Below, piece after piece: positions 36,001 to 44,550 of a stretch of 64,000 nt of DNA. The notes beneath the pieces were generated by a model. The model was not told where the DNA came from and ran no database searches. It saw only the letters and a program-made list of their open reading frames with translations. The DNA is from Bacteroides mediterraneensis (GTDB taxonomy: Bacteria > Bacteroidota > Bacteroidia > Bacteroidales > Bacteroidaceae), in assembly GCF_025993685.1 (NCBI RefSeq), contig NZ_DAJPEN010000001.1, positions 62,001-126,000 on the forward strand, given 5' to 3'. Position 1 is the stretch's first letter. Each line of letters starts with the position of its first letter. The translations under genes and the position numbers were made by a program.

Positions 36001-36273
36001 CGTTTGACAATGAGCGGTACCAATCAGGTCAGTACGGTAAGCGAATGGCATCTGCATAATGGAAATTATATGAAGTTGAAGAACTTGACCATAGGTTATA
36101 CCTTCCCTAAGAAGTGGATGGAGAAACTCTATGTACAGAACCTGCGTGTTTATGCTTCTGGCGAAAATTTGTTGACCATTACCAAGTTTCAAGGCATGGA
36201 TCCTGAAATGGCAACAGGAGCTGGTTATGCATCTATGAGACAATATGCATTTGGTATTAATGTAACATTCTAA
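33043..36273 (+). CDS. SusC-type TonB-dependent transporter (PUL2)
   Basis: The 1076-residue outer-membrane protein has a signal peptide (1-20), a carboxypeptidase-regulatory-like domain (about 24-100), the TonB-box region (LDEVVVVGYGSQKK), a plug (VLIRGNGTLNDSSPLILVDG, ISVLKDAASCAIYG) and a barrel ending in FGINVTF. Unlike the PUL1 SusC it has no STN domain, so it should not signal through a FecR protein. It imports the glycan fragments bound by the SusD encoded 19 bases downstream. No regulator gene lies next to it. Confidence 0.95.
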   Translation: MVKKILFLFLILFASSLGAQNVAITGTVTDANGEPLIGVNVVIKGTSTGAITDLDGTFSVNGKQGDIMVFTYIGMETKEVPFQGTPLRVVLKDDTKVLDEVVVVGYGSQKKVNLTGSVATVNFSDETLSRPVTTVSAALSGMAAGLNVMTTSSKPNSESASVLIRGNGTLNDSSPLILVDGMEMDLNQINPNDIASISVLKDAASCAIYGNRGANGVILVTTKQGTDGKINVSYSGKFSLNTPARLIHQVSNYADYMELMNEAATNSGQAALFTQSTINQWRAAEKDPNGISESGYPNYVAYPNTDWYDEVYNPKWMQEHTVTVTGAEKRTTYNLSATYVDNPGLADNSGMKKYYMRSNIESKISDFLKVGLRAWGYHTDQERNNIDDLNGNMMQKATPGTYPYYDGAYGSPAATEEDPVSTNPVYFMNRQGGFYKQTKFYVNPYVKIDFLKHFSLSYNFYYDHFRNEQFLHDTDYREQKNFRTGIVTSTPPTSETLAEDIVYYYIDGDQSWKSSTVLNYGQVFNKKHDVAAMIGYEEYRKWRRTTDVSKKGMVDSGLTDFDAMSEPNYLSGNTTEYSSRSLFGRFTYAYDSRYLFEVNMRYDGSSRFAPESRWGIFPSFSAGWRISEENFMKNLGWFDNLKLRASWGKLGNNSIGNYDWQALYGIKQYVFGNSLISGLGMTSFSNYNLEWEATTVTNLGLDFAILNNRLTGTIEWYNKVTNGILYNPTLSPTLSYFSSPKENIAEVTNRGVELTLGWQDHVNGFAYNISGNFSFNKNEVTKYKGELQRGWVDGVWTTNLGDVSTGGDTRIVEGHTMNEYYMLKLYHGNGSAFNVDGSVNPNGGPKDGMIRTEQDMKWLQAMVNAGYEFYPSQGIGKDRIWYGDIIYADLNGDGIYGSDNDRDFIGYSATPKFYYGFQASASWKGFDLSMNWAGAAGFKIQWYTQTQNSTVMTRGYGIGKDVGYDHYFYDPENPEDPRTNITSKNTRLTMSGTNQVSTVSEWHLHNGNYMKLKNLTIGYTFPKKWMEKLYVQNLRVYASGENLLTITKFQGMDPEMATGAGYASMRQYAFGINVTF

Positions 36274-36292
36274 GAAAAGGAGAATTTGAATA

Positions 36293-38110
36293 ATGAAAAA
36301 CATAGCAAAGAAATACTGTAAACATGTTGCTTTGGCCGTCGGTTTGGGATGGTGTTGTGTCGGTTGTGTCAATATGGATTTGGCACCGCTTAATTCTGCC
36401 AGTGAAAGCAATGTGTGGTCTAGTGAAACATTGGCGGAACAGACCGTGACAGGAGTTTATAATGTATTGTATGAAGGTGCCAAGGACGGCTGGGTTGGAT
36501 GGTTTGATGTCTGGTCGTCTATGATGGATCTTGACCGCAACTGGATTGGTGGACTGGACTTTTTGTTTGCTACCAATTCTTCTACGAGTGACCGTGGCAG
36601 CGAACGTTGGTGGAAAAATTATTATGGCGGCATCTTGCGTGCCAATGATGTCATTTCTAATCTGCCTTCAGTTCCGGGTATGGACGAAGCAAAAGCTTCA
36701 AGACTGGTGTCTGAATGTCGTTTCTTACGTTCTTGGTGGTATTATCGTTTGAATATTTTATATGGCGGTGTTCCTTATTACACAGAAGCTATCAAGAATA
36801 CGGATGAAGCTAAACTCGCTCGTTCAACACAAGATCAAATCTGGGATTATCTTATTCAGGACCTTACCAAGTGTATTGAGGACTCCAATTTGCCTGATAA
36901 ATATAGTTCAAGTGATGCCAATTATGGACATATAACTAAAGGAGCGGCTTACGCTTTGCGTGGTAAGGTGTATATGTGGAAGAAGGAATGGCAGAAAGCG
37001 GCTGATGACTTTGAGGCTGTGAAGAATTGTGGCTATAGCCTTTATACAGCCGATGGGGCAAACTCATATAAACAGTTGTTCAAGGAAGAGAATGAGAGAT
37101 GCGATGAAATGATATTCTCTTTGCAATGTTCTTCAGCCAATAATGGCGCATGCGCTAACAATAAGAATGGAAACTACGGCACACGTAGCATGCCTGATGA
37201 TGGTACTGGAACAGGTATTGGTTGGACCAACTATATCATTAATCCTAATTTTGTGGATTCCTATGAAAATGCAGATGGTAGTAAATTCAACTGGGATGAT
37301 TATATTCCTGGATACAATGAAATGACGGCCGAAGAACGTAGTGTTTATTTCCTGCGCGATGATGCCACTGAAGAAGAAAAGGCTGTTTATGCAGATTGGG
37401 GTGCTGATATGTCTAAATATATCACTCCGGGAAATGAGGCGCGTATCAAGGCTGCTTATGACCATCGTGATCCACGTTTGGCTATGTCTGTCATAACTCC
37501 TTACAGTACTTATTTGGGAGGACGTGCCGGAGTTCCTACAGAATATACTATGCGTGCTCCTTACCGTGATGTGATGGCTCCTACTTATGATTTACAAACC
37601 GATGTGGCTTCGATGGTTTACTATGTTAATCGTAAGTTTGTGGGTGAAGGTATGGAAATCATGACATTCTACTCCCCGATTGATTTGCCTCTTATTCGTT
37701 ATGCTGAGGTTTTACTGAACTGGGCCGAGGCTTTGAATGAACTGGGTGACGTATCGGGAGCTGTGGAGAAAGTAAATGAAGTACGTCGTCGTGCCGGTGC
37801 ACAACCGCTGAATAGCAATGCGCCTACTACCGTTACCGGACAGGAAGATATGCGCCAGCGTATTATGAATGAATGCCACTGGGAACTGGTAGGTGAAGAT
37901 GTGGTTTTCTTTGATGAAATACGTTGGAGAACTTGGAAAGACTTGAAATTTTCAAAAGATAGCCAAGGTCGTACAAATGGTATGCGCCAAGTATGGGGTA
38001 CACCCACCTATCAATATACCTGGGGAGGTGACAATTATTGGGTATTGCCTATCCCAGCACGTGAGATAGAGATGAATCCTAACATGGTACAGAATGAAGG
38101 ATATCAATAA
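36293..38110 (+). CDS. SusD-type glycan-binding lipoprotein (PUL2)
   Basis: The 605-residue protein has a lipoprotein signal with Cys25 (CVGC, a slightly unusual lipobox with Cys at -3) and the SusD/RagB organisation, including CRFLRSWWYYRLNILYGGVPYY and the C-terminal IRYAEVLLNWAEALNE helix. It pairs with the SusC encoded just upstream as the surface lid and glycan binder. A GGAG-like ribosome site lies before the ATG. A terminator-like hairpin follows the stop, so the GH43 gene may be expressed at a lower level. Confidence 0.93.
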   Translation: MKNIAKKYCKHVALAVGLGWCCVGCVNMDLAPLNSASESNVWSSETLAEQTVTGVYNVLYEGAKDGWVGWFDVWSSMMDLDRNWIGGLDFLFATNSSTSDRGSERWWKNYYGGILRANDVISNLPSVPGMDEAKASRLVSECRFLRSWWYYRLNILYGGVPYYTEAIKNTDEAKLARSTQDQIWDYLIQDLTKCIEDSNLPDKYSSSDANYGHITKGAAYALRGKVYMWKKEWQKAADDFEAVKNCGYSLYTADGANSYKQLFKEENERCDEMIFSLQCSSANNGACANNKNGNYGTRSMPDDGTGTGIGWTNYIINPNFVDSYENADGSKFNWDDYIPGYNEMTAEERSVYFLRDDATEEEKAVYADWGADMSKYITPGNEARIKAAYDHRDPRLAMSVITPYSTYLGGRAGVPTEYTMRAPYRDVMAPTYDLQTDVASMVYYVNRKFVGEGMEIMTFYSPIDLPLIRYAEVLLNWAEALNELGDVSGAVEKVNEVRRRAGAQPLNSNAPTTVTGQEDMRQRIMNECHWELVGEDVVFFDEIRWRTWKDLKFSKDSQGRTNGMRQVWGTPTYQYTWGGDNYWVLPIPAREIEMNPNMVQNEGYQ

Positions 38111-38137
38111 ATCGTTAATTAGCAATAGGTAGAGTAG

Positions 38138-38184
38138 GGGAGACTTGAATCTATGATTTGTGGCAAGTCTCCCTTTACTTTTTG
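38138..38184 (+). terminator. Terminator after PUL2 susD
   Basis: GGGAGACTTG (38138-38147) pairs with CAAGTCTCCC (38164-38173) around a 16-base loop, followed by TTTACTTTTT. It should end or attenuate the susCD transcript. Confidence 0.75.
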
Positions 38185-38286
38185 TGAAAACAGTTAGGCG
38201 GGTTGGCTTTATGTAGAGGGTGGCTATCCTTCACTGGAGGCAAATGTTCTTGAAATGGATTGATTTTATAACTTAATTTAGAAGGC

Positions 38287-39267
38287 ATGTATATCAAATT
38301 TTTTTTAGCAGGACTTTCTATGCTGGTCATAGCAAGTTGTGAGGCATCAAAGCCTGTTCAACAGCAGAAGCACGAGATATTTTACGCAGATCCTACCATT
38401 GTTTTGGACAATGGAAAGTATTATATGACTGGAACCGGGTCGCAGACTCCTTTGGGATTTACGGTCCTGATGTCTGATAATCTGCTGGAATGGACTACTG
38501 GCACGGCTGATTATTATCGCTTTATTCTACGCAAAGGTGAGTCGTATGGTGAAACCGGTTTTTGGGCACCACAATGGCTGAAGGAGGGTGATACGTATTA
38601 TTTTGCCTATACGGCTAACGAACAGACTGCATTGGCTTGTGGCACTTCTGTAACCGGGCCTTTCATGCAAGAAGAGATGAAGCCTATTGACGGATCAAAG
38701 AAAAACATAGATCCTTTTTTGTTCAAAGATGACGATGGGAAGTATTATTTGTATCATGTGCGTTTCAACCATGGTAATTATATTTGGGTTGCCGAGTTTG
38801 ATATGCTGACCGGTACGATAAAGAGTGAGACATTAAAGCAATGTCTGGATTGTACGGAACCTTGGGAACATACCGATAATTATGTTTCTGATCCCATCAT
38901 GGAAGGACCCACTGTGATTAAACTGGATGGGAAATATTATCTGTTTTATTCGGCCAATCATTATATGAACATCGATTATGCAGTGGGCTATGCCACTGCC
39001 GATTCTCCATTGGGACCTTGGAAAAAGTACGGAGGAAACCCCATTATACATCGTAGCATTATAGGGGAGAACGGTTCCGGACACGGAGATGTCTTTTTAG
39101 GTAAAGATGGGGGCTATTATTATGTATATCATGTACATAAATCGGACTCAGAAGTTTCTCCCCGTGCTACACGTATCATTCCTTTGCATCTGAAAAAGGG
39201 TCGTGACGGCTTTTATGACATATCAGTAAAAGGCGATGAAGTCATCAAGCCCTATCAACTCTATTAA
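38287..39267 (+). CDS. Glycoside hydrolase family 43 lipoprotein
   Basis: The 326-residue protein is a single five-bladed beta-propeller of GH43. The three catalytic positions are visible: base Asp35 (YADPTIV), pKa-modulating Asp142 (NIDPFLF) and acid Glu206 (IMEGPTV). The N-terminal signal ends in VIASC, with Cys18 as lipidation site, so the enzyme is membrane-anchored. GH43 members are mainly alpha-L-arabinofuranosidases, beta-xylosidases or related exo-enzymes; no accessory domain is present to narrow this. It lies 176 bases after susD behind a hairpin and belongs to PUL2 by position. Confidence 0.9.
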   Translation: MYIKFFLAGLSMLVIASCEASKPVQQQKHEIFYADPTIVLDNGKYYMTGTGSQTPLGFTVLMSDNLLEWTTGTADYYRFILRKGESYGETGFWAPQWLKEGDTYYFAYTANEQTALACGTSVTGPFMQEEMKPIDGSKKNIDPFLFKDDDGKYYLYHVRFNHGNYIWVAEFDMLTGTIKSETLKQCLDCTEPWEHTDNYVSDPIMEGPTVIKLDGKYYLFYSANHYMNIDYAVGYATADSPLGPWKKYGGNPIIHRSIIGENGSGHGDVFLGKDGGYYYVYHVHKSDSEVSPRATRIIPLHLKKGRDGFYDISVKGDEVIKPYQLY

Positions 39268-39309
39268 TGAATTGAGGAGCACATCTTGTCAACCTCTCTT
39301 TTTGAAAAG

Positions 39310-39355
39310 CAGCCACCGTTTTCCTTGATGGGAAGAAAATCGGTGGCTGTATATT
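39310..39355. terminator. Convergent terminator between GH43 and rsgA
   Basis: CAGCCACCG (39310-39318) pairs with CGGTGGCTG (39341-39349). An inner TTCC/GGAA pairing extends the structure, and A/T-rich flanks lie on both sides. Confidence 0.75.
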
Positions 39356-39364
39356 CTTGTCTGT

Positions 39365-40300
39365 TTAAAATGCCGAGCGGTATTTCCCTTCTTCCTTGTC
39401 TTCCAGTATATTCAAGTAGGAGGCATACCGCGATTCGCTGATGTAGTGGTTTTCCACGGCTTCACGTACGGCGCAACCCGGTTCATGCCGGTGGGTACAG
39501 TTCCCGTATTTGCAGTGCGCGGAAAACTCGAATATTTCCTTGAAGTAGTGTCCCACTTCCTCGTCCTTCATGTCGAAGGTACCGAAGCCCTTGATGCCCG
39601 GGGTGTCAATGATGTAGCCGTTGCCCGCTACAGAGAACATTTCAGAGAAAGTGGTAGTGTGCATGCCTTTGTTGTGGGCTGTGGATATTTCGCCGGTCTT
39701 GACATTCTGTTCCGGCAGGATGGCATTGATTAAGGTCGATTTCCCCACGCCGGAATGGCCGGAGAACAAGGTTACTTTTCCTTGCAGGGCCTGTTTGATT
39801 TCCTCTACTCCGGTGCCTTCCAATGCGGAAATCCGGTAGCAAGGGTATCCGATGTGGGTGTACAGGTGAATCAGTCTCTCCAGATAATGCAATTCTTCTT
39901 CTGTATAGCGGTCCACTTTGTTGAATACCAGACAGACCGGCACGCGATAGGCTTCTGCCGAGGCCAGGAAACGGTCGATGAATATGGTGGAAGTTTCCGG
40001 ATAGTTCACCGTGACCACCAGCATGCACTGGTCCAGATTGGCTGCGATGATGTGTGATTGTTTGGACAGGTTGGAAGAACGGCGGATGATGTAGTTTTTC
40101 CGGTCTTCAATTTCGGTAATGAATGCGGTTCCTTCCGCATTGACATTGATTTGTACCCGGTCGCCTACGGCAATGGGGTTTGTGCTGCGTATTCCTTTCA
40201 GGCGGAAATTTCCTTTTATCTTACATTCAATCAGCTTTCCCTCGTCGGTTTTGACCAGATACCAGCTGCCTGTATTTTTTATGACCAGACCTTTTTCCAA
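39365..40300 (-). CDS. rsgA: Ribosome small-subunit-dependent GTPase A
   Basis: The 311-residue protein is a circularly permuted GTPase that checks late maturation of the 30S subunit. Motif order is the permuted one: G4 NKVD (127-130) comes before G1 GHSGVGKST (181-189) and the DTPG motif. An N-terminal OB-fold (about 1-70) precedes, and a C-terminal zinc knuckle (CKYGNCTHRHEPGC) follows. Length is normal. It follows frr on the same strand but a terminator lies between them. Confidence 0.96.
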   Translation of the reverse strand: MEKGLVIKNTGSWYLVKTDEGKLIECKIKGNFRLKGIRSTNPIAVGDRVQINVNAEGTAFITEIEDRKNYIIRRSSNLSKQSHIIAANLDQCMLVVTVNYPETSTIFIDRFLASAEAYRVPVCLVFNKVDRYTEEELHYLERLIHLYTHIGYPCYRISALEGTGVEEIKQALQGKVTLFSGHSGVGKSTLINAILPEQNVKTGEISTAHNKGMHTTTFSEMFSVAGNGYIIDTPGIKGFGTFDMKDEEVGHYFKEIFEFSAHCKYGNCTHRHEPGCAVREAVENHYISESRYASYLNILEDKEEGKYRSAF

Positions 40301-40311
40301 TAGATGTAAAT

Positions 40312-40350
40312 TTAAAAAAAGAGGAGGGAAGAAATCCTGACGGTTCCCTC
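40312..40350 (-). terminator. Terminator after frr
   Basis: On the minus strand GAGGGAA (40350-40344) pairs with TTCCCTC (40330-40324), and the following sequence reads CTCTTTTTTT. It ends the frr transcript before rsgA. Confidence 0.75.
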
Positions 40351-40376
40351 TCTCCTCGTATGGGGATGAATAAAAT

Positions 40377-40937
40377 TTATACTGTCATGATTTCTTTGTC
40401 CTTGGCAGCCAGCATGTCGTCAATCTGCTTGATGTACTTGTCGTGTACTTTCTGCAATTTGGCTTCAGAATTTTTCTGCTCGTCTTCCGGCATACCGTCT
40501 TTTACGGCCTTTTTCAGGGCGTCGATGGCATCGCGGCGTGCGTTACGGATGCTTACTTTGGCAGTTTCTCCTTCACCTTTGCACTGTTTGCTCAGCTGTT
40601 TACGGCGTTCCTCTGTCAATGGTGGAATGCCCAGGCGGATGATTTCACCGTTGTTCTCCGGCATGATACCCAATTCAGAGTCGATAATCGCCTTTTCAAT
40701 GATGCGGAACATGCTCTTGTCCCACGGCTTGATGGCAATGCTGCGTGCGTCGGGAGTAGTCACTGCGGCTACGTTGTTGATGGGCACCATGCTTCCGTAA
40801 GAGTCTACGCGGATACCGTCCAGCAGACGTACGTCGGCTTTTCCGGCCCGGATGTGAGCCAGCGCTTCGTCCAGATACATGATTGCCATATCCATTTTCT
40901 CTTCAGCTTCGCTGATAATTGTTTTAGAATCTGCCAT
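40377..40937 (-). CDS. frr: Ribosome recycling factor
   Basis: The 186-residue protein splits the post-termination ribosome together with EF-G. Typical RRF features are the central VDSYGSMVPINNVA segment and the C-terminal helix VHDKYIKQIDDMLAAKDKEIMTV-type ending. Length matches the family (about 185). A TTG-N20-TATTTTTG promoter lies about 50 bases upstream. Confidence 0.96.
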   Translation of the reverse strand: MADSKTIISEAEEKMDMAIMYLDEALAHIRAGKADVRLLDGIRVDSYGSMVPINNVAAVTTPDARSIAIKPWDKSMFRIIEKAIIDSELGIMPENNGEIIRLGIPPLTEERRKQLSKQCKGEGETAKVSIRNARRDAIDALKKAVKDGMPEDEQKNSEAKLQKVHDKYIKQIDDMLAAKDKEIMTV

Positions 40938-40988
40938 ATATTTCTTACATTTATAGGTTTTATATTCTCTGATAAGTATTTATGTGAA

Positions 40989-41019
40989 CAAAAATAAGCT
41001 ATTTTTTATTCTCTTGCAA
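40989..41019 (-). promoter_or_regulatory. Promoter for frr
   Basis: On the minus strand TTG (41019-41017) is followed by 20 bases and TATTTTTG (40996-40989), which matches the TAnnTTTG -7 box. It lies 52 bases before the frr start. Confidence 0.6.
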
Positions 41020-41108
41020 TACTTCGGAACATAAGTTTGTGTCTGTCTGGCCCGAAACTTGCCGGAAACTTCTTATCTTTGTTTGTCAACTTAAAAGCAG
41101 CACGGTTT

Positions 41109-41633
41109 ATGATTACACTTTATTTGGCCCGTCACGGACAGACGGTGGAAAACTTGAGTCGGATTTTTCAGGGGCATTTGCCCGGTACCTTGACGGAAGA
41201 GGGCAAGCAGCAGGCTGTAGAACTGGGGCAGGCCTTGCGTGAGATTCCGTTGGATGCCGTGGTGAGCAGTGATTTGCAGCGGGTGGTGGATACGGTACGG
41301 CTGGCCGTGGGCGACCGGCATCTGCCGTGGCAGCAGACGGCTTTGTTGCGGGAAATCGACTGGGGACCATGGACCGGACTGACGGTGGGCAGTGTGGACT
41401 TGAGTCATCCGCCTGCCGGGGTAGAGACCCCTCAGATGCTGTACGACCGTGCAGGAGCTTTTCTGGAGTATCTGTGGCATCATTATGACGGCCTGCGGGT
41501 GCTGGTCGTGGCGCATGGGCAAATCAACCGCTGTCTGGAGGCCCGGATGAAAGGGGTGGCATTGGATGACCTTCGCACGATTCCCTTGATGAAAAATGCG
41601 GAATTCCACCGTTATGAACTGTCGGATGAGTAA
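41109..41633 (+). CDS. Histidine phosphatase family protein (phosphoglycerate-mutase-like)
   Basis: The 174-residue protein has the RHG motif LARHGQT (5-11) that carries the phosphorylated histidine and a second conserved histidine in VVAHGQINR near residue 138. This places it in the branched histidine-phosphatase group. It is shorter than true phosphoglycerate mutases (about 230-250), so a small-molecule phosphatase such as an alpha-ribazole phosphatase-like enzyme is more likely; no cobalamin gene is nearby to support that. I start at ATG 41109; the longer frame from 41037 spans the -7 box TATCTTTG at 41074-41081 and cannot be translated from that promoter. Confidence 0.85.
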   Translation: MITLYLARHGQTVENLSRIFQGHLPGTLTEEGKQQAVELGQALREIPLDAVVSSDLQRVVDTVRLAVGDRHLPWQQTALLREIDWGPWTGLTVGSVDLSHPPAGVETPQMLYDRAGAFLEYLWHHYDGLRVLVVAHGQINRCLEARMKGVALDDLRTIPLMKNAEFHRYELSDE

Positions 41634-41680
41634 ATAAAAACGGCAAGGAGCAGTCGTAGACCGCAGCTTGCCGTTATTTT
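41634..41680. terminator. Bidirectional terminator between the phosphatase gene and pyrH
   Basis: TAAAAACGGCAAG and CTTGCCGTTATTTTA are inverted; the core is AACGGCAAG (41639-41647) with CTTGCCGTT (41667-41675). A/T runs outside both arms suit termination in both directions. Confidence 0.85.
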
Positions 41681-41699
41681 ATAGAGAAGGGTTGGGATA

Positions 41700-42410
41700 T
41701 CAGTTGTGTACCAGCGTACCGATGTTTTCGCCCGACATCACCTTCTTCAGGTTACCTACGGTATCCATGTCGAATACAATAATCGGCAGGTTGTTTTCCT
41801 TGCACATGCAGGTAGCGGTCAGGTCCATTACTTTCAGGCCGCGTGCCAGTACTTCATCGTACGTAATGTCGTCGAACTTCGTGGCTGTCGGGTCTTTTTC
41901 CGGGTCGGCTGTATAGATACCGTCTACGCGGGTACCTTTCAGCATGACGTCGGCTTCGATTTCAATGCCTCTCAGTGACGAACCGGTGTCGGTGGTAAAG
42001 AACGGATTTCCGGTACCGGCCGACATAATGACTACTTCCCCGTTTTCCATGGCCTCAATGGCTTTCCATTTGGTATAGAATTCACCAATCGGTTCCATGC
42101 GGATAGCCGTCAGTACGCGTGCCTTTACGCCGGCAGCCACCAAAGCTGAGCTTAGTCCCAAGCTGTTGATAACCGTAGCCAGCATACCCATCTGGTCACC
42201 TTTCACGCGGTCAAAGCCTTTTCCGGCTCCCGACAATCCGCGGAAAATGTTACCGCCACCGATGACGATGCCAATCTGTACGCCCATGTCATGGATTTCC
42301 TTGATTTGCTGTGCATATTCGCCCAGCCGTTTTTCGTCAATACCGTATTTTTTTTCTCCCATCAGGCTTTCGCCGCTGAGCTTTAACAGAATGCGTTTGA
42401 ATTTTGCCAT
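41700..42410 (-). CDS. pyrH: UMP kinase
   Basis: The 236-residue protein of the amino-acid-kinase fold phosphorylates UMP to UDP. Signatures are LKLSGESLMG near the N-terminus, IGGGNIFRG (ATP/UMP loop) and TGNPFFTTD. ATG 42410 gives the usual MAKFKRILLKLSGE start. A TTG at 42440 would add ten residues but is part of the -7 box TAACTTTG, so it is rejected. It ends at a bidirectional terminator. Confidence 0.97.
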   Translation of the reverse strand: MAKFKRILLKLSGESLMGEKKYGIDEKRLGEYAQQIKEIHDMGVQIGIVIGGGNIFRGLSGAGKGFDRVKGDQMGMLATVINSLGLSSALVAAGVKARVLTAIRMEPIGEFYTKWKAIEAMENGEVVIMSAGTGNPFFTTDTGSSLRGIEIEADVMLKGTRVDGIYTADPEKDPTATKFDDITYDEVLARGLKVMDLTATCMCKENNLPIIVFDMDTVGNLKKVMSGENIGTLVHN

Positions 42411-42437
42411 AATCGTAGTTGTTTTATTAGTTTGTAG

Positions 42438-42445
42438 CAAAGTTA
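42438..42445 (-). promoter_or_regulatory. -7 box for pyrH
   Basis: On the minus strand TAACTTTG matches TAnnTTTG, 28 bases before the ATG at 42410. It overlaps a potential TTG start codon, which it excludes. Confidence 0.6.
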
Positions 42446-42482
42446 GTAATAATTTCGGATATCTTCCGCTTTGTGGGGAAAA

Positions 42483-43799
42483 CTATGACAGGGTATGTAA
42501 ATCTGTGATTCTCTTCCGGTAAAGGATGATTCCTTGTACGATACCCCGCAGACTCAGGTAGACAATGAAAGCCATCCAGAGGGCATGGTTTCCCAATGTG
42601 TCGTGCAGACCGTAGTAAAGGAGGAAGAAACTGGCCGAGGCAATCCACATGGCACGCAGCATGAGGCGGGTGGCTGTGGCCCCGATGCAGATACCGTCGA
42701 GCAGAAAAGCCGAGAATCCAGCCAGTGGAATGGCTAGTACCCAGTAAATGTATTCTCCGGACGCGGCAATGACAGTCGCGTCGTCGGTCAACAGGCTGAG
42801 AAAACCTTTTCCTCCCAGTCCGTAGAGCAAGGTAAACAGCAGGGAGAGTGAGATGCCCCATTTGAAAAGATGTTTTACGGTTAGTGTCAGTGCCTTGTGG
42901 TTCCGGGCTCCGATGTATTTCCCGGTCAGCGCTTCTCCTGCGTAGGCAAATCCATCCATGAAATACGAAAAGAGGGTGAACAGTTGCATGAGCAAGGCAT
43001 TGACGGCCAGTACCACATCGCCGTATGCGGCTCCCGTGGAGGTGAAAAAGACGGTTACGGCAATCAGGCAGAGCGTACGGAAGAATATGTCCCGGTTCAC
43101 TTGGAAGAAACGTTTCATTTCCGTCCGGTTGAACAAAGCTTTCTGGTGCAGGTATTTCCGCAACGGGCGATAGTAGGCCAGCCAGAGCAGGCAGGCCATT
43201 CCCAGTCCCGCATATTGTGCCACGAGGGTACCGAGGGCCACTCCTTCCACTTTCATGCCGAGGGAGAAGACGAAAAACAGGCTGGCGGCAATGTTGACGA
43301 TGTTTTGGGTGAGGGCGATGAACATCGGGAAACGGGAGTTCTGCATGCCGATGTACCAGCCGGTAAAGCCGTAGAGTCCCAGCGTGGCCGGAGCTCCCCA
43401 GATGCAGATATGGAAATACAGCGTAGCCAGCTTTTGCACCTCTTCACTGGTGTCCATGAAGGTGAAAGCCAGACTGTGAATCGGAATTTGAAGTATCAGC
43501 AGGGCAAGGGCCAGCAGCAGACTGATGCTCAGCGAGCGGAGTAGGATTCGGGTAGCCTCTTGCATGTCGTGTCGGCCATAGGCCTGGGCGGTGAGTCCTC
43601 CCGTTCCCATGCGGAGGAAGCCGAAGAGCCAGTAAATCATATTGAACAGCATGCCTCCCACGGCGATGGCTCCGATATAGGAAGCCGCTCCCAGATGGCC
43701 TACAATGCTGACGTCAATCAATCCCAGCAGGGGAACGGTGATGTTGGAAACGATGGAGGGCAGGGCAATGTGCAGAATCTGTCGGTCGGTCGTCTTCAT
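42483..43799 (-). CDS. MATE-family efflux transporter (DinF-like)
   Basis: The 438-residue membrane protein has about 12 hydrophobic segments and the MATE/DinF layout, with the N-terminal ALPSIVSNITVPLLGLID, GFLRMGTGGLTAQAYG and a second-half repeat. It exports organic cations or other small molecules using sodium or proton gradients. Its ATG overlaps the stop of birA by four bases (43796-43799), so the two are translationally coupled. The functional link with a biotin ligase is not obvious. Confidence 0.92.
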   Translation of the reverse strand: MKTTDRQILHIALPSIVSNITVPLLGLIDVSIVGHLGAASYIGAIAVGGMLFNMIYWLFGFLRMGTGGLTAQAYGRHDMQEATRILLRSLSISLLLALALLILQIPIHSLAFTFMDTSEEVQKLATLYFHICIWGAPATLGLYGFTGWYIGMQNSRFPMFIALTQNIVNIAASLFFVFSLGMKVEGVALGTLVAQYAGLGMACLLWLAYYRPLRKYLHQKALFNRTEMKRFFQVNRDIFFRTLCLIAVTVFFTSTGAAYGDVVLAVNALLMQLFTLFSYFMDGFAYAGEALTGKYIGARNHKALTLTVKHLFKWGISLSLLFTLLYGLGGKGFLSLLTDDATVIAASGEYIYWVLAIPLAGFSAFLLDGICIGATATRLMLRAMWIASASFFLLYYGLHDTLGNHALWMAFIVYLSLRGIVQGIILYRKRITDLHTLS

Positions 43800-44533
43800 A
43801 AGATGTATTCCACTTCCTTGAATAAATAGCCTCTTTGTTGTCCTTGCGCATCTTCCAGTATCAGGCGTCCGCTGGGCTCGATGTCCACGATGCGTGCCTG
43901 GAACTGTCCGTCCTTGTCCTGATACGGATGCATTCCCTCCTTGCGGTAGAGGGCTTCCTTGTAACGTGTTTCGAGCAGGTCGGTCTGTCCTTCCTTCAGC
44001 CGCTGGTAATAGTAGGTAACCTTGTCCATGATTTGTGCCAGTATCTCACCGACGTCATACTGGTTGCCTGTAATCTGGCACAAGGAGATGGGGTTGGGGG
44101 CATCGCTGTAGAAGCGTTCTTGGTTCAGATTAACCCCCGTTCCCGAGATGGAACGGCTGATATGGATGCCGGTCAGGTCGTTCTCAATCAGCGTGCCGCA
44201 AATCTTTTTGTCTTTCCAGTAGATATCGTTGGGCCATTTGATGGAGATGCCTTCCGTATAGCTGGACAGCACGTCATACAGGGCCAGGGCAGTGACCTGT
44301 GACAGATAGAACTGGCGGTGTGCCTCCAGAAAGTCCGGATACAGCACAAAGCTGAAAAGCAGGTTTTTGCCTGCTTCCGATTCCCAGCTGTTGCCACGCT
44401 GTCCGCGTCCGGCCGACTGGAAAGATGAATATACGCTGGTCAGTTCCGGACATGGTTGTGCATTGCAAAGGTCCGCCAAGTAGGAATTGGTAGAAGTGGT
44501 TTCTGCCAGTACGATAGGTTCAGGATATTTCAT
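43796..44533 (-). CDS. birA: Biotin--[acetyl-CoA-carboxylase] ligase
   Basis: The 245-residue protein attaches biotin to the lysine of biotin carboxyl-carrier domains. The biotinoyl-AMP loop is GRGQRGNSWES, and KWPNDIYWKDKKICGTLIE is the active-site segment. It lacks the N-terminal helix-turn-helix of E. coli BirA, so it is a catalytic-only form without repressor function. It lies 17 bases after yraN and overlaps the MATE gene by four bases. Confidence 0.95.
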   Translation of the reverse strand: MKYPEPIVLAETTSTNSYLADLCNAQPCPELTSVYSSFQSAGRGQRGNSWESEAGKNLLFSFVLYPDFLEAHRQFYLSQVTALALYDVLSSYTEGISIKWPNDIYWKDKKICGTLIENDLTGIHISRSISGTGVNLNQERFYSDAPNPISLCQITGNQYDVGEILAQIMDKVTYYYQRLKEGQTDLLETRYKEALYRKEGMHPYQDKDGQFQARIVDIEPSGRLILEDAQGQQRGYLFKEVEYIL

Positions 44534-44550
44534 GAGTCTTTATGCATTAA

